A stretch of DNA of 64,000 nt from positions 248,001-312,000 of the forward strand of contig WPIO01000149.1 of the NCBI GenBank assembly GCA_009760855.2, given 5' to 3'. Under the pieces are notes generated by a model that worked only from the letters and a program-made list of their open reading frames with translations, searched no databases and was not told where the DNA came from. Shown here one piece after another: positions 37,071 to 49,572 of the stretch (positions are counted from its first letter, which is position 1; each line of letters opens with the position of its first letter). The position numbers were made by a program, and so were the translations under genes. The stretch is from Cristatella mucedo (Eukaryota > Bryozoa > Phylactolaemata > Cristatellidae).

Positions 37071-37695
37071 CCAGCCGCTCGTGCACGCATCAGCCGCACA
37101 GGTGCCTCGGCCACTGCGCTGGCAGCTTGTCAGTTTTTCCGGAGGGCACGTTTCGAGCTTAGCAACTTGTTTCTTTCATTTATTTTCACTGTCGAATCTG
37201 CTTTTTACTGCTGCTGTTGATCGATGCAGCTAGCTCTCTGCTGTCAATGTTCGTGTTAAATTGCACGGCATCGCCAAGTGATGCAGCAGCCAGTGTCTCG
37301 AGATATCCGCACGTCAGAGCCGGTTGTCACATGACTCGGAGGCTCACCTCCGAACTGTTGGCTCACCGGGCTGCTGCTGAACTTGTGTCAGCCGTTCGGG
37401 TCAGCGACTGCTGACTTCGAATTAGTTTTTCGGGAGTGCACGTTTCCAGCAAGGCAGCTTGTTTCAGTAATTTGTATTGTTATCCGTATCATTCTTTATT
37501 ATTTAGCATCTCTTCTTTGCTGCTATTGACCGAAGTAGCTCTCTGCTGGCAAAGCATAATGTTCGTGTTAATTGCAACACATGGTTTCTTTTGGAGACTT
37601 GCTTGAGTGAGCATGTGTCACACCACCGACTAGTGCCAGAATTAAAGCATGTGTGCAACACTCGTTTGTGTCCATTCGCCCACGCCCACGTGCGT
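37071..37695. other. Probable 3' UTR or downstream region of CBP-like gene 2
   Basis: No AATAAA was found; ATTAAA occurs at about 37641. No coding support. Confidence 0.35.

Positions 37696-37751
<56 letters not shown>
37696..37751. repeat. (CA)n microsatellite
   Basis: About 28 CA units. Confidence 0.95.
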
Positions 37752-37756
<5 letters not shown>

Positions 37757-37856
37757 ATTAGTTAAGCAAGTATATTTGCTCATCGCGTTTCAGTACTGCT
37801 CTATGCTACTCTGATGTTAGCCAGTGTTTCCTAGTGTTGGAGGCTAGCCTTCGATC

Positions 37857-37891
37857 AAGGAGGCTAGGAGCTGTAAGCTCCTAGCCTCCTT
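37857..37891. repeat. Inverted repeat, 16-bp perfect arms
   Basis: AAGGAGGCTAGGAGCT, a GTA spacer, then its exact reverse complement. Confidence 0.95.
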
Positions 37892-37916
37892 GCCCCTCAC
37901 TGCCGTGAATAGCTAA

Positions 37917-38935
37917 TAATAATAATAATAATAAAAATAATTCACTTGATAAAGCCCCCTCAGAGAACTTAATCTCTCTCTAGGCGCTTTACATTTGCTG
38001 TAAAGTGAAATGCAATTGAATGGTAAGTAAAATCATGCTTGAAAAAACAAACCAAATGAATAATATGGTTAGGGGTGACATGCACAGGGTCAGCATGCAA
38101 ATGTGGTTAGTGGCAGCATGCACAGTGTCAGCACGCATAAGCACATGGAGGACGAATCACAGGGACCCACTAAATGCTGTCCTATATAGGTGTGTTTTTA
38201 GGTTCCTTTTAAATGTGGTCAGGTCAGGGGATGTTCTGACGCAGGTCGGGAGGGAGTTCCAGGCTTTGGGAGCATATGAACTAAATGCACGGTCTCCTAA
38301 GGATTTAAGGTTTGTATGAGGTATTTCTAGACTGTTGGATTCCGAAAAGCGGGTGGTACGATGCTTGGCCTGATGGGGTAGTATATCTGACAGATAGGCT
38401 GGAGCCATAGAATGAAGGGACCTAAAAGTGAGCGACAAAACCTTGAAGTCAATCCGTTGCTTGATTGGTATCCAGTGCAGGTCGGCGAGAAGTGGAGTAA
38501 TGTGGCAATTGCATGGCCAACTTAGACGTGGTATCCTTATCTAAACAAGCCGAATTTTAGCAATGTTATGAAGCTGAAAATAGGCAGATTTGACTGTGGA
38601 GCTGATATGGTCGTCTAACGACAGGTCGCTTTGGAATATGACACTTAGATTTCGAGCTGATTCAACTGGAGATATGCTGGCAGAGCCAATTTTGAGAGTC
38701 AGCCTTTCCAATCTCTGGATCACACTGGGTTTGCCCATAACTAGTAAGTTAGTTTTATCATCGTTAAGTTTTAGAAAATTTGCTGCCATCCATGTGCGGA
38801 TGTCATCAATGCATGCAGCTAGTGAGTTTAGAGAATTTGAGGTGCTCGAAGGCTGGGAGTTGCAGTGGCTATGATCCATTTCGACAGGGATCGCGCAATT
38901 TAGTGAAATATGGGAGACACAAGTGTTGGACATGC
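37917..38935 (-). mobile_element. LINE-B, longest copy
   Basis: Minus-strand blocks: WMAANFLKLNDDKTNLLVMG, LDDHISSTVKSAYFQLHNIA, SLHSMAPAYLSDILPHQAKH, KSLGDRAFSSYAPKAWNSLP and FKRNLKTHLYRTAF, followed by the 3' tail and an (AAT)n run. This order (RT thumb, then C-terminal region) is typical of CR1/L2-type LINEs. A deletion and frameshifts inactivate it. Confidence 0.9.
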
Positions 38936-39009
38936 AACGACTTTTCCTGCCGTGAGATAGTTAAAGCAGTCGTGAATGGTTCATCAAAGTAATTCAACTT
39001 ATCTCTTGA

Positions 39010-39155
39010 CATAAGTAAGGAAGCAGCTGATTCAGCAGCCTCGTTTGTGCAGTAGAAGAAGAGACTTGGCTGTTTTCCCAAGGCAATAGGGAAATGCCGG
39101 CTTCGGGACTCCAACCCGCGAGCTCAGTCTTGAAGTGGCAGCCCCTTAAAAAGCA
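39010..39155 (-). repeat. SINE-2 copy
   Basis: AGCAGCTGATTCAGCAGCCT at the left, a reversed GACTCCAACCCGCGAGC B-box region. Confidence 0.6.
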
Positions 39156-39157
39156 AC

Positions 39158-39735
39158 TATCCCACTGCAGATGGCTATGAATATGGCTGCAAGGCTAGTT
39201 TTAGAGTCCCAGAAGTTTGACCACATGTCCCCTTTGCTAAAAGAGCTAGCATGGCTGCCGGTAGACCAACGAATGCAGAACAAAGTTCTTACGCTTACAA
39301 TGCCCACCACGGCTTGGCTCCTCCATTCTAGCTGAACTGCTGCACCAGTTTCATCCTCCTCGTGCCCTCAGATCCTGTATGGACAATTAATTAGCTGTTC
39401 CATTCCTCCGCCTAAAGACCGTTGGCGACAGAAGCTTTAGCTCTGCAGGTCCTAGACTGTGGAACTCGCTTCCCCGATTCTTATGCAACGACATCTACTC
39501 TCCTGCTGCCGACTATGGCACATTATTTTCAGCGGTCCTGAGCTGCTACTTCCATGCTACTCACTACCTCAACTGCTCTCCTGACTCAGCTATGCTTCCC
39601 ACTTTCTCTTTGTTGCGTGAGACAAAGTCTGTTGGCTACCGAAAGCCGCTTAGGCTGTGAGTGCGCTATACAAAACTATCTAACGAACCACCCACCTAGT
39701 CTTTGTTAAGTCACAGACGGAGATACATTTAATTA
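39158..39735 (+). mobile_element. LINE-A 3' copy
   Basis: Degenerate plus-strand copy of the same C-terminal region as at 25031-25560, ending GCGCTATACAAAACTATC and CACAGACGGAGATACATT. Confidence 0.75.
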
Positions 39736-39974
39736 CTGCTGGGCTAAAGCAGTCGAGAAGGGAGCCGTATCCTGCCAATGCACACAGTACCGGCGCACGT
39801 GCGAACAGCTTCGTTGCGTTAGTGACACTACCAAAAAGCTCAAGACTCCTTTTTGGCCCGGTTTTATTTGGCTAACATTGCTGGTATCAGGACAGAAGTA
39901 AATCAACCGTCATTGTGAGTACATTGGCCTGCTGAAGAACTAGCAACATCGAAAGGCTCGTGCTATGCCCAAGA
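39736..39974. other. No gene seen
   Basis: Short unassigned stretch downstream of the TRAPPC2 3' end, with a second reversed AATAAA at 39863-39868. Confidence 0.5.
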
Positions 39975-39980
39975 TTTATT
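39975..39980 (-). terminator. AATAAA polyadenylation signal of TRAPPC2
   Basis: Reverse complement of TTTATT, 262 bases past the TRAPPC2 stop on the minus strand. Confidence 0.6.
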
Positions 39981-40241
39981 TAGTAAACATTGCCGACAAA
40001 AGAACAAAATACATCGCACCAATTTGGACATCTGCAGAGGTAGCTGCAAAGGACACTTGCATAAAGCCTGCAGCAGCCTCGACTTGTTTACGTGGGCACC
40101 AAGAGGCAGCAGAAATTGCTTAAACAGCCCCAGCAACAATCCTGGCACTCGTGGATGCTGCGGTGGATGCTGTTGCCATGGTTCACGTGGCCAACATATG
40201 CTACCTTAAACGACAACATGATATGACCCACCCAGAGACGA

Positions 40242-43200
40242 CTACGAACTTAAGTGCTTCTTGGCCAGGAACTGAACTTTCTTCTCAAAACCTGCCGACT
40301 TAATTCGCGAGTTGTGTTCATAGAATGGATTCAAGGCATGCTGAAAAATAGTAATGTCGCATTTCAGAAGGCTGGCCAAGAAACCCTTAAATACAGACTA
40401 CCATCACGAAAATAACAGGAGGTAGCTAGGTGTCAGGTATGACTTCCAATTACCTTTACATATAGCTCGTAGACATCCTGAAAGAAGTTCCTTATTCCGT
40501 CCTCATTTTTTATGTCGTGCAGCACTAGAAATCGCATTCCTGCACGCATTCTTATGTAAGTCAAACTTACGACACCAACAGAGAGGCTAAATCGGAGGGG
40601 GAGGGCACACACTGTGAATATCTGCTTGATCAATAAGTTCATGAATGCACGAATGGTTCGCAAGTAGTCACACACACAACAAACGGCATCACGGTGGCCT
40701 ACCGTAGCAGCTTACATGCTGCCCTTCTTGCATTTAAGCCCTATCAACTCCCATGAGCAACCCGACATTCCAATAGACGTTAACCACCGATCAGCCACCA
40801 GTAAGGCTCCAATCGCTAGTGCAGCACACAGTTGCTTCACTATGAGCTCATGCTGTCTGTTCAGTTCAGAGTGAGCTGCATCCACATCAACCTCGATTAA
40901 ACAACATCAACAACCTCTATAAACATAGCAGATAATAATAATAACAGTGAGAATAATACGACATTTGTATAGCAGCTTAAGAGAGCCAAGTCCCTTCCTA
41001 GGCATTTTACATTCGCTGCAAAGGAAGCATGTCAATTCTTTAGTGAAAATCTGACCAGTGTCAGCACACACAAGCGTACAAAGACGATTCACGCTGAATG
41101 AGCAAATGCCGCGAGGAACAGGTATGTTTTTAGTTTCTTTCTAAATTATGGCGAATCAGGGGATGTTGTGAATTTATTCGGGAGTAAGTTCAGGCTTTGA
41201 GAGCATCCGAACTGGAGGCATGGTCTCCAAAGAATGCAAAGTTAACTAGAGGAACAGCTAAACAGATAGTCACAAAAAAAGATCGGCAGTACGATGCAAA
41301 GTCTGATTAGGAAGCATTTTGGATATGGATGCCGAAGCGGGTGAATGAGGGGACCTCATATGAGTGACAAAACCTTTAAGGCGATGCTCTGCTTGATTGG
41401 GAGCCAAAGCAGGTCTGCGAGAAGCAGTGTACTCTACATTCCGGCCATCCAGATTTCGCACAGACAATTCATGAATATGCTGCCAGAGCCAATTTAGGCT
41501 TTCCAATTTATGAGTAACAATAGAGTCTGCCAATAACTAGCAAATTGGTTTTGTGGCAAATTCAGTTGGAGAAAGTTTGCTGCCACAGCCTATACACAGA
41601 ACGTCGATCGCTCCACACGAGCAGCAGATGTCGCAGTAATCGCGATGCAACTGGTGAACTCTGCAAGTTAGTGTACAGGCTTCGACGAATGAGCTCGGGG
41701 AAGGGGGTTAAAGGTGACTGCCATGGGTCTGGCTGAGTAAATAGTACAGTGCCGGAGACGACCGGGCCAGGGCTGCCTAGACAAAAGCTGCTGCTGCTGC
41801 CTGCCTCTCATGTACCCCCCACCCTTTTTGCCGAGAATATCCTCGTTGGCCTACCACCCGAGAAACCGGCAGACGAGCATCCGGGTGACCGGGGAGAGGT
41901 GGCGCTAGGACATCCTGCTTCGATGCTCGGTCGGCCTCGTCTTCCAGAGAAGGCAACTCGTTTTTGGTCTACCAAGGGGACGATCACGTTTTGCTGAAGG
42001 ATTAATGATTGTTAGGCAGATCTAACGAGCCCTGCCGAGAGCGGCACACATGCAAAAACTTGGACTAAGAGTTGGACTAACAATTAAAATGAATTGCTCA
42101 GGGTAGCAACGATAGTTGAAGTAAAAATTTCTTTGACTGGGCAAGAGAGCCATTCAAGATCGAGACTTAACTGCTGCCTCCTCAAAGCCTGGCTTCGCCC
42201 TTGCGTTGGCTGTGGTAGCAGTCACACTGACTGGCTGCCATAACGGTCGTCACATCCTGTAGTTACGACGATCCACAGACACTAGCGGTGAGTGCTAAAT
42301 GTGTAAAATGCATCATCAGGACTGCTGCCGATGACCAACACAGTCGGGAATCCTTGCATTTCAGAGAGCGGTGCATTGGTTGCTAAATGCAAAGATGAAG
42401 TGAATGTCAACTGATTCAACGGCCTCATTTGTATAGTGGCAAAACAGCCTTAGCCTCCACCATCACTCCCTCTTGCAGATGGCATTGAAGAATTGCTTGC
42501 TAGAAAGAGATTGAGTTCTCCGAGGGCTCTTTTATCATGTGAGTTATTATTATTATTATATTATTATTGCTGCATGGTTTGAACCCACGAGACGCATCTC
42601 GAAGTGCAAGTACCTTACTCATACGCTAAGACGGGGGGGGGGGTGCGCAAGTGCACTGCTTCTATTGCCTCGACCAAACTTGGCCCAAGCATCCCAGCCG
42701 TTTTCATGCCGAACGCCTCTGAAAAGTAAAAGGATACTTCCTGCAGTCACGAAAGCCGACACGAGCCACTCGTTGAACTTGTCGGCCACTTTAAGATACA
42801 TGCTGTTCGTGGACCACAGCACCTCGTCCACCAGGTCCAAGGACGCATGGGCAATGAATTGGCTCAGGTGGTAGTCATCACGCTGCAACGAGCGCGCGAC
42901 TCATAGGTGAGCGCAGCTGCAGCGCAGCATCGCCGCCGCAAACGGGATATCGCTGTGCAAGAAAGAGAGAAGCGGCATTGCAGCATTACAGCATTGCAGC
43001 AGCGCGGCAAAACACCCAACTAGCGAGTCGGGCGGAACAGATGGCTCGCGATGCGCTGCCTGCAGGCAGACCGAACAGAGAATCGCCTGCAGAGTCGACA
43101 GGAACAGTGGCGGCCGCGGCAACAGCCCAAGAAGCGTGGCGGAGCGCTGCTCACACGTGGCACAGGCTCCTATCGGATTTAGTCGGGCAGGCGTGGACTC

Positions 43201-45579
43201 TCGGCTACACGCCAAGCACTGACAGGCGAGCAGCGGAAATGCGCCGACGCCATGATCTCGCGAGGCAAAGCAGGCGGCTGTCAGCGCAGGACACGAGCAG
43301 AGCGAAGCCAGGGAGCAGAGAGCGGGCGAGCAAGCGGCTCGCCCGCTCTCTGCTCGAGCCGACGGAAAAAGGAAGAACGCCAGGCATCCAAGAGCGCACG
43401 CGTGAACGCACGCCAGGCCGCCGCGATGCTGTGACAAAAAAGCTCCGACAAACGGTCACAGCCGGCAACGAGAACGAGACTTGCAGAGGCGACTGGTCCT
43501 GGTTTTGAAATGGGTTTCTCCACGCGGGCGACAGAGAGGAGGAGCCGAGCACGAACTCGTACGGGGCCGAGCACTAATCCTAACCGAGCGATCAAGGAGG
43601 CGCCGTACAGAGGCGGTACAGACGGTGGGTGGCCCGCCCAACGAGTGGTGGGCGGAACTATACTGCCAACGCCCCGCGTGGTGCTCACATCCGTCTTGAA
43701 GCCTCCCCTCGAAGCAACGGAGCGCCGCAATGAGTCGACGAGCTTGACACGTCCCTTCGCTGCCAGCGACTACGGCAGCCGGACGGACGGTGGCGTGACG
43801 AAACTCTAATCGCAAATATAGGCGGCTCCGACGAGCAGCAAGGCCATCGTGCATACTTTGCATGAGCAGCCACCTCCTCCGCCGGGTCAAGTCAGCCGTC
43901 TGCTTCCTGCCAAAGGCCCACCCCGGCTTTCGGTGCATGTCGTCACAGCGTCGGTCGGCCTTCACCGTGTAAAGACCACGAACTGCCGCCATCCGTTAGA
44001 TTACAAGACATCCGCTGCACTTCCGGGTTCCGCTAGTTTCATTCGGGCTTCAATGGATAGTTCGGCTTTTGGCGCTGCTGTGCAGCACGCAACCCAGCAG
44101 CAGCCCGGCACGACCTCCGGGATCCCGGGTCCATCACATCCGGGATGCTCGAATGCCGCCTCGGCCGCTCAATGCACGCGGCAAATCACCAGCCGAGACG
44201 CAAGTCGGAGCAAGGCATAGAAAGAAAACGGAGTGGAGCTGCTCGTTCGCGCGACCTGCGTGAGGCAGCATGACATGCAGCAGCAGCAGCAGCTACCCCG
44301 AGAACGATGCTCCCAGTGTTGGCGGGGCATGAGCGAAGCGCCACCACAATTAGACAAAGTCACGAGCGCACCGACGACATGATTGCAAAGGCGCGCTGAG
44401 ACATAGCAGGGGAAGGGGAGGATAGAGGAGGAGGAGGTGTAGGGGCTCGCGGGCGCGCGATGGCGGCGCGCGATGAAGAGCGAAGCCCCCACAAGCGTTG
44501 TCGACGACGGCTGCATTATACGATCTAGCAGCCGTCGTGCGTGCTGCTCCGGAGCACGAGGCGTTAGGAGAGAGAGGAGAGTGGATAGCGTGCGTGCAGG
44601 CCGACGCACAGGCAGAAAGTGAATTGCGCGGCAAGGAACGAGTCACGTGCCGGCAAGGAGCGTTCCCGTTGGGCGGACAGAACGTCGGCTGGGGGCGGAA
44701 CCACGTGACGGCGATCACACGCCCACAGAGGCACTGCGCTGCTTCGCGAGAGCTCGTGCAGGCAGTGAGCTCGAAGCTTCCGGCTTTCGGCCGCGGAGGG
44801 TTCGAGAAGCATCGCAGAGCGTCGTCGTCATCATCGGCACTGAAGCATCGAAGCCCGGGGTCACAACCCCGTATCCCCGAGTCGAGAGGCGCTGCAGTGG
44901 CAGAGCCAGGAGGCAGGAGGCAGGGGCGGGACCAGAGAAGAGGCGGAGCCTCGCGGAAACGTGCACGGAGGCAGCCGCCGGACTGACTTCTGCTCGATGA
45001 GACACGTGCTGCTGCTGCTTCGAATGTCAGCAGCAGCACGTGTGCACCCTTTGACCGATCAGCAGACAGCAGGGATCCTTTGTCAAGAGTAAGCAAACGA
45101 GGGACTGGTTTACTGCAGGGTCGAAAACCGGGTCACATGACACCTATACTAAGAAAGGAGCAGACGGTCGGTGACCGACTCGGCGCCGACTCACAGCTGA
45201 GTACCTGCAGAGCAAGACTACCATTAATGCTCAACTCTCTCTCCCCTTTCCCGGTACGATCTGTCACAGTATCTTCTCTGCAAGAGACAGTGTGCAGGAT
45301 TACGGGGCAGTGAGCAAAACCATGCTAGAGAAAGCGCCTTAAACTAATATCACTCAGCAAAAAAACGCAGCTCGAAAAGGCTGCCATTCATCAAGGGGTC
45401 AAGGTGCTCGCCTTTGACGACCGAGGTCATGAGCTCAAAGTGCCGGGATGCAAGTTCTCTTAGACCTCTGTGCAAATGAATTTTTTCTATTTTAACTCCG
45501 ACAGATCGCTATGGCGATCAGGCAGCCGGCCAGGAGGTCCCCTGCGAAGGCATCTCGAGCAATCGGGAGGAGAGAGAGT

Positions 45580-45661
<82 letters not shown>

Positions 45662-45867
45662 AGCACAATTTCACTCTCCCTCAAGGTCGCCTGGAACATG
45701 GCGGGCGCAGCTGCCCACGGCTGTACAGATTAGAGTAGCCGACGAGGCAGCGACGTCAGCTGCAGGCACTGACTGACCTTGCCTTCTGCACGCGCGGCAG
45801 GGTGCTCGAGTTCAAACACTGGGTTGTCGTGGTGTCCGACTATGACGAAGTAATAGCTGCCCGACAT
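40242..45867 (-). CDS. TRAPPC2: TRAPPC2 (sedlin), TRAPP complex subunit 2
   Basis: Core subunit of the TRAPP tethering complex, which acts as a Rab activator on ER-to-Golgi and Golgi membranes. Four minus-strand exons: 45867-45778 ([19 protein letters not shown]), 42882-42738 ([35 protein letters not shown]), 40539-40454 ([19 protein letters not shown]) and 40340-40242 ([23 protein letters not shown], stop). Every intron is GT-AG, the phases fit exactly, and the 139 residues compare with about 140 in vertebrates. It is a single longin-like domain with no truncation and no frameshift. Introns of 2895, 2198 and 113 bases carry repeats. The start Met is the family N-terminus. It has the cleanest structure in the window. 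Confidence 0.97.
40935..41560 (-). mobile_element. LINE-B 3' copy in TRAPPC2 intron 2
   Basis: Reversed tail (ACATTCGCTGCAAAGGAAGC) and decayed C-terminal coding sequence parallel to 23700-24100. Same strand as TRAPPC2. Confidence 0.75.
42400..42560. repeat. SINE-2 fragment joined to LINE-B tail
   Basis: 42400-42488 is a reversed SINE-2 end (AACTGATTCAACGGCCTC). 42489-42560 is a plus-strand LINE-B tail (AGAAAGAGATTGAGTTCTCC ... TTATTATTATTA). Confidence 0.65.
43313..43355. repeat. Inverted repeat, 19-bp perfect arms
   Basis: Arms 43313-43331 and 43337-43355 are exact reverse complements with the spacer AAGCG; in TRAPPC2 intron 1. Confidence 0.95.
44504..44538. repeat. Inverted repeat, 11-bp perfect arms
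   Basis: ACGACGGCTGC and its reverse complement, 13-base spacer; weaker than the others. Confidence 0.7.
45002..45043. repeat. Inverted repeat with E-box ends, 16-bp perfect arms
   Basis: ACACGTGCTGCTGCTG and its reverse complement, 10-base spacer. Each arm holds a CACGTG E-box. Confidence 0.95.
45398..45482 (+). repeat. SINE-1 partial copy
   Basis: GTCAAGGTGCTCGCC head, diverged B box, GTTCTCTTAGACCTCTGTGC tail; in TRAPPC2 intron 1. Confidence 0.6.
45584..45656. repeat. (GA)n microsatellite in TRAPPC2 intron 1
   Basis: About 36 uninterrupted GA units, some 120 bases from the 5' splice site of exon 1. Confidence 0.98.
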
Positions 45868-47599
45868 TCACGAGTATGCGATGCAGCACACGCAACGACC
45901 GCAAGCGGCTGCCTGCAATGACAAGAGAAAGTCGCCCGAGTAACTACTAAAAACGTAGCGAATACATAGACGAGCTCTGTGGAAGGACGCACGCACGTGG
46001 TACAGGCCAAGCGCAAAGCCAGCGACCGTCCCACAATGGCTGCTACTGCCACGGCTTACAGCCCCTCAGAGCAAAGAGAGCTACCTGAGCAGCAGAATCG
46101 CTGACGGCCCACGAGGAAGCCTACGCCGATAGCGGACGCACGCGCAGCAGACTCGGCCACACCAGGCTCGTTCGTTGTGCACCGTTTGCCAGGCCGGAAG
46201 CTCACGAGCTCTCAAAGACGCCGACAATGTACAGCTAGCCTGCGCCCATGGCGAGCACCACATGGAGGTCACGGCAAGGTCAGCGCGAATACTCCGGCGA
46301 CAAAAAAGAAAACTCGTTGAAAGAGCCAATGATGCACACGGTCACCGACTGCAAGAGAGCCGCGAGCAGCGCGATTCATTCTCGCCTCCTCCTCGCGTGA
46401 ACCGTGAAGAGAGCAGCGCGATTCGGAAGCAGAGGCCTGCTCAGCAGCCAGCCAACCAGCGCTTTCTCTGCTAGCTCACACCCAAGGATCCCCGTGCACC
46501 GCGAGCGGGTCGGCGCGAAAAAAGTCGGCCAGGCAGCTAGCGCAACCCTCGCAGCTCTCGGCCCGGCAGCACACTTCTTGCTGCAGTTGGGGGGGGGGGG
46601 CACTGCAGAAAAGCAAAACACTACGCAATGCCAGCCCGCGCGGGCTGGCCGGCCGGCTAGCACAGTCGCAGCTAGGCGAAGGCGAGGCTGGCGATCGGTT
46701 GCGGGCAGCGTTGCCCGGCGACGTGAGCGAACGGAGCGCGGCGGACGCGCCGTGCAACGAGCTCCTTTCGTTCTCGCCTCCTCCTCGCGTGCCGACCGCA
46801 GGCGAGATCCTGCGGTCCGGATGGCTTGAGCGAGTGCGGAGCCGCGTTCAAGCGCGGCTGTGCCGGTGCGATGAGCTGACGTTGCACGCTTGGAACGCTC
46901 AGACCAGTTCGCGTTTCACGCCTATGTCTGAGCGCGGAACGCACGAGCGTCCGCGAGCGCCTAGCAATGCTAGCGAAGCACCGCCGCCGGCGGTTGGCTC
47001 GACCGCCCCCGAGCTTTCTCTCGCGAATAAGCGTCGCTCGCGGATTCGGCGGGCAAAAAATACGCGCGCTCGCGTCCCGTTATGAAGCATCCCGGGCAGG
47101 AACAGGTAAAAGGATGCCTCCAAGACCGATCGCTCCACTGCACACGGGTAGCGACAGCACCCCAGGGAAGGAACGTGCACTGAGAAGTATCAAATCTGCT
47201 TGCGCGCAAAACCTACTAAAAGATCTAGCCAAATTCACCACGGCGAAGAAGCGGCGTCCTCCTACGCTCACGGCGGATAATCTCACAAGCTATGAAGGTT
47301 ACTGCAGGAGGCGGAAACAGGACGCTACAGAAGTGAAGTTACTGGAACCGCTGTAAGCCACATCCCGCCGCATTGCCTTGGAGTTATCTTACCGCGCGGC
47401 GTTTTGCCCGCCGCCGAGTGCGCGAGTTCTCGCGTTCGCGCGCTGTATACATACGCGCAGGCACGAAGGCGCCCGAAGGGTTTATTTCCCGGGTCGCTAT
47501 GGCTCCCGAACGGAAGCTTGGTATACCATTAAAGTATATTGCGTGCACTAGGAAGATAGCGAACCTGCTCTCGGCTTGCTAATCGTCAGTATATATGCA
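45868..47599. other. Upstream region of TRAPPC2; GC-rich, no supported gene
   Basis: The TRAPPC2 promoter must lie just above 45867. GC-rich open frames exist on both strands (for instance 46967-47356 plus, ending FTTAKKRRPPTLTADNLTSY) but none matches a family that I recognise. Confidence 0.4.
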
Positions 47600-48030
47600 T
47601 TTGTGACATCCCGTCTTGACTTCTGTAGCTCACTGTTTGCACCCAGGCGCATAAAGCTGGTGCAAAACCATGCAGCTAGGCTTGTATGTCGTGAGCATCG
47701 CATTTTCCACATCACCACTTCTCGCCGACCTGCACTGGCTACCAGTCAAGCAACGTATCGACTTCAAGGTTTTGTCACTCACTGGTAGGCCCCTTCATTC
47801 TTTGGCTCCAGCCTACCTATCAGATCTTCTACCCCATCAGGCTAAGCATAGTGCCATCAAATTTTCGGAATCTAATTGTTTACCTATACCAAGTTATTCT
47901 TATTGTTTATTGAGCTTGCTACCACTAGCCATTCGATCGCGCTCCTTTGCAGCAAATGTAAAGAGCCCAGAAAGAGGTTTGAGCTCTGTGAAGGCGCTAT
48001 ATCAAATGTCTTATCATTATTATTATTACT
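47600..48030 (+). mobile_element. LINE-B 3' copy
   Basis: Plus strand: FVTSRLDFCSSLF, then LAPAYLSDLLPHQAKH in a second frame, then the tail (TTTGCAGCAAATGTAAAGAG, GGCGCTATATCAAATGTC) and a TTATTATTATTA end. Confidence 0.85.
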
Positions 48031-48099
48031 ATTGTAATGAGGAACAGAGGCCATAGCAGGATTGACATCGCGATAAATAGACGTGCATCGATGAATTAG

Positions 48100-49572
48100 C
48101 AGCTAATACGCCATCCTGCTATGGGCTCTACTCTATGCCCATAGCAGTTGCTATTGTAACGCCGAAGGCTCGGGGGGTAAGCTTGACCTGCCGCTTACCT
48201 AGCGGCGTAGCCTATCGCCTAATGCCGTTCGGTGCGCGCCTCCGCGCAATAAGCTGGCCGCCACGAAACGAGCGTTTCTGGCGCTGACCTGCTTACCGTT
48301 ACTAAAGGGGGTCGTGAGTCCGCGGCGTGAATTGGAAGCAAGACACACAAATTGGGGATTTTACTGAACTTTATTCGCAAGCGCACAAAGTCGCTGCGCG
48401 TCTAGTTCAGCTTTATCTCTACACTCCTCGCACGTTCAACACTCTTGCGGAGGGAATACTCCTCTACACTAAGCGCGACCCGGACCCTAAACCCTAACCG
48501 GTGAACTAGGAATCCGTTCCCACCTGTGCCGAGGGAATACCCCAAACACGCCAACTTAAACACTCGAGCGGAGGGAGTACTTCTCCACACTGAAGTGCGA
48601 ACCGGAGTCTAAACCCTACCCGGTGAACTAGAACTCGGTTCCCACCAGTGCGACCGGAATACTCCACACACGCCAACTCAAGCACTCCTGCGGAGGAAAT
48701 AATTCTCCACACTGAAGCGCGATCCGGAGCCTAAACCCTACCCGGTGAACTAGAGCTCCACACACGCCAACTACGCCTAGCTCGCGCCGGCAAATCCCTA
48801 TGCCGAGACCACGTGCTAGCGCGCACACACACGACACAAAAGAAACACAAAACACAAAAGAACACACAAAATGCCAGCTCGGGCGCGATACGACCGTATT
48901 CGGTGGGGTTCCACCGAATCCTCCTAGAGCTGTCTCGTCTTGTTCCGTCAATCGCCGGCGAACAGCCCGCCCTCCTCCCTCGCTTTCAGAGAAACGAGTG
49001 CAACGGCGTCGAAGCCGGACCAAAGACAAAAAGACACGAGACCAAGAGCGAGCGTCGCTCGACTCTTAAATACCTAGCTGGAACAATGGGCAAGAGCTTA
49101 GTGGTATTGGGCCCGGACACCTTGGCCCATTACAGAAAGGAATGACTACCGTCCCCAGGCCACTGGAAGGGTACCTCCGTCCAGCTTGAATGGCGAATGG
49201 GTTCCAGAAGATTCTTTCTTGGAAAGAGGGAAGGCCGGGGGTTGACAGGCCAGCCAACATCTATCAGCAGCTTCCGCGAGTATCGGACCAATTCTAAAGG
49301 CCGAATCGCCGCCGCTCGTCTCAGAGCTTCCTGGCCTGCTCCTAAGCGCTTCCTCTCTAACCGCACTGACGCTCCTCTCTGGCTCACTGCTCCAGGACAA
49401 AGGGGCTCTAGCCCGCCGCCGAACAGCTCTTGTTCGCGCTAAAATTCAGCCAAAGCCAGCCGGGCGCTACACTATGAGCATAGCGCCCATAGCAAAACGA
49501 TGTGCTTCTCCGGTCGATGCCCATGGCAGCTGCTATGGGCATAGTGCCCACAGCAGGACGGCGTATTAGCTG
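48100..49572. mobile_element. 1.47-kb non-autonomous DNA transposon with long terminal inverted repeats
   Basis: Left end CAGCTAATACGCCATCCTGC (48100 on) and right end, reversed, CAGCTAATACGCCGTCCTGC (49572 back) match over about 50 bases, including GGGC...CTATGCCCATAGCAG. The flanks GAATTAG and GAATCAG could be an aged target duplication. No transposase-like frame is inside. The CAG...CTG termini would fit a hAT-type element, but that assignment is weak. Confidence 0.7.
48440..48777. repeat. 121-bp tandem repeat, 2.8 units, inside the TIR element
   Basis: Units begin at 48440, 48561 and 48683 (CACTCnnGCGGAGG). Each holds ACCCTA-type heptamers and CCGGTGAACTAG. Confidence 0.9.

Noticed and set aside
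42978-47356. Several 90-250 codon GC-rich frames on both strands around TRAPPC2
   Set aside because: They overlap each other and lack family similarity or phased splice sites; high GC content explains their length.
47047-47415. Short element with GGCGGGCAAAA-like inverted ends
   Set aside because: The end similarity is only about 11 bases with no target duplication, so it could be chance in GC-rich DNA.
48440-48777. Interstitial telomere array
   Set aside because: The CCCTAAA-like words occur once or twice per 121-bp unit and are not a continuous telomeric run.
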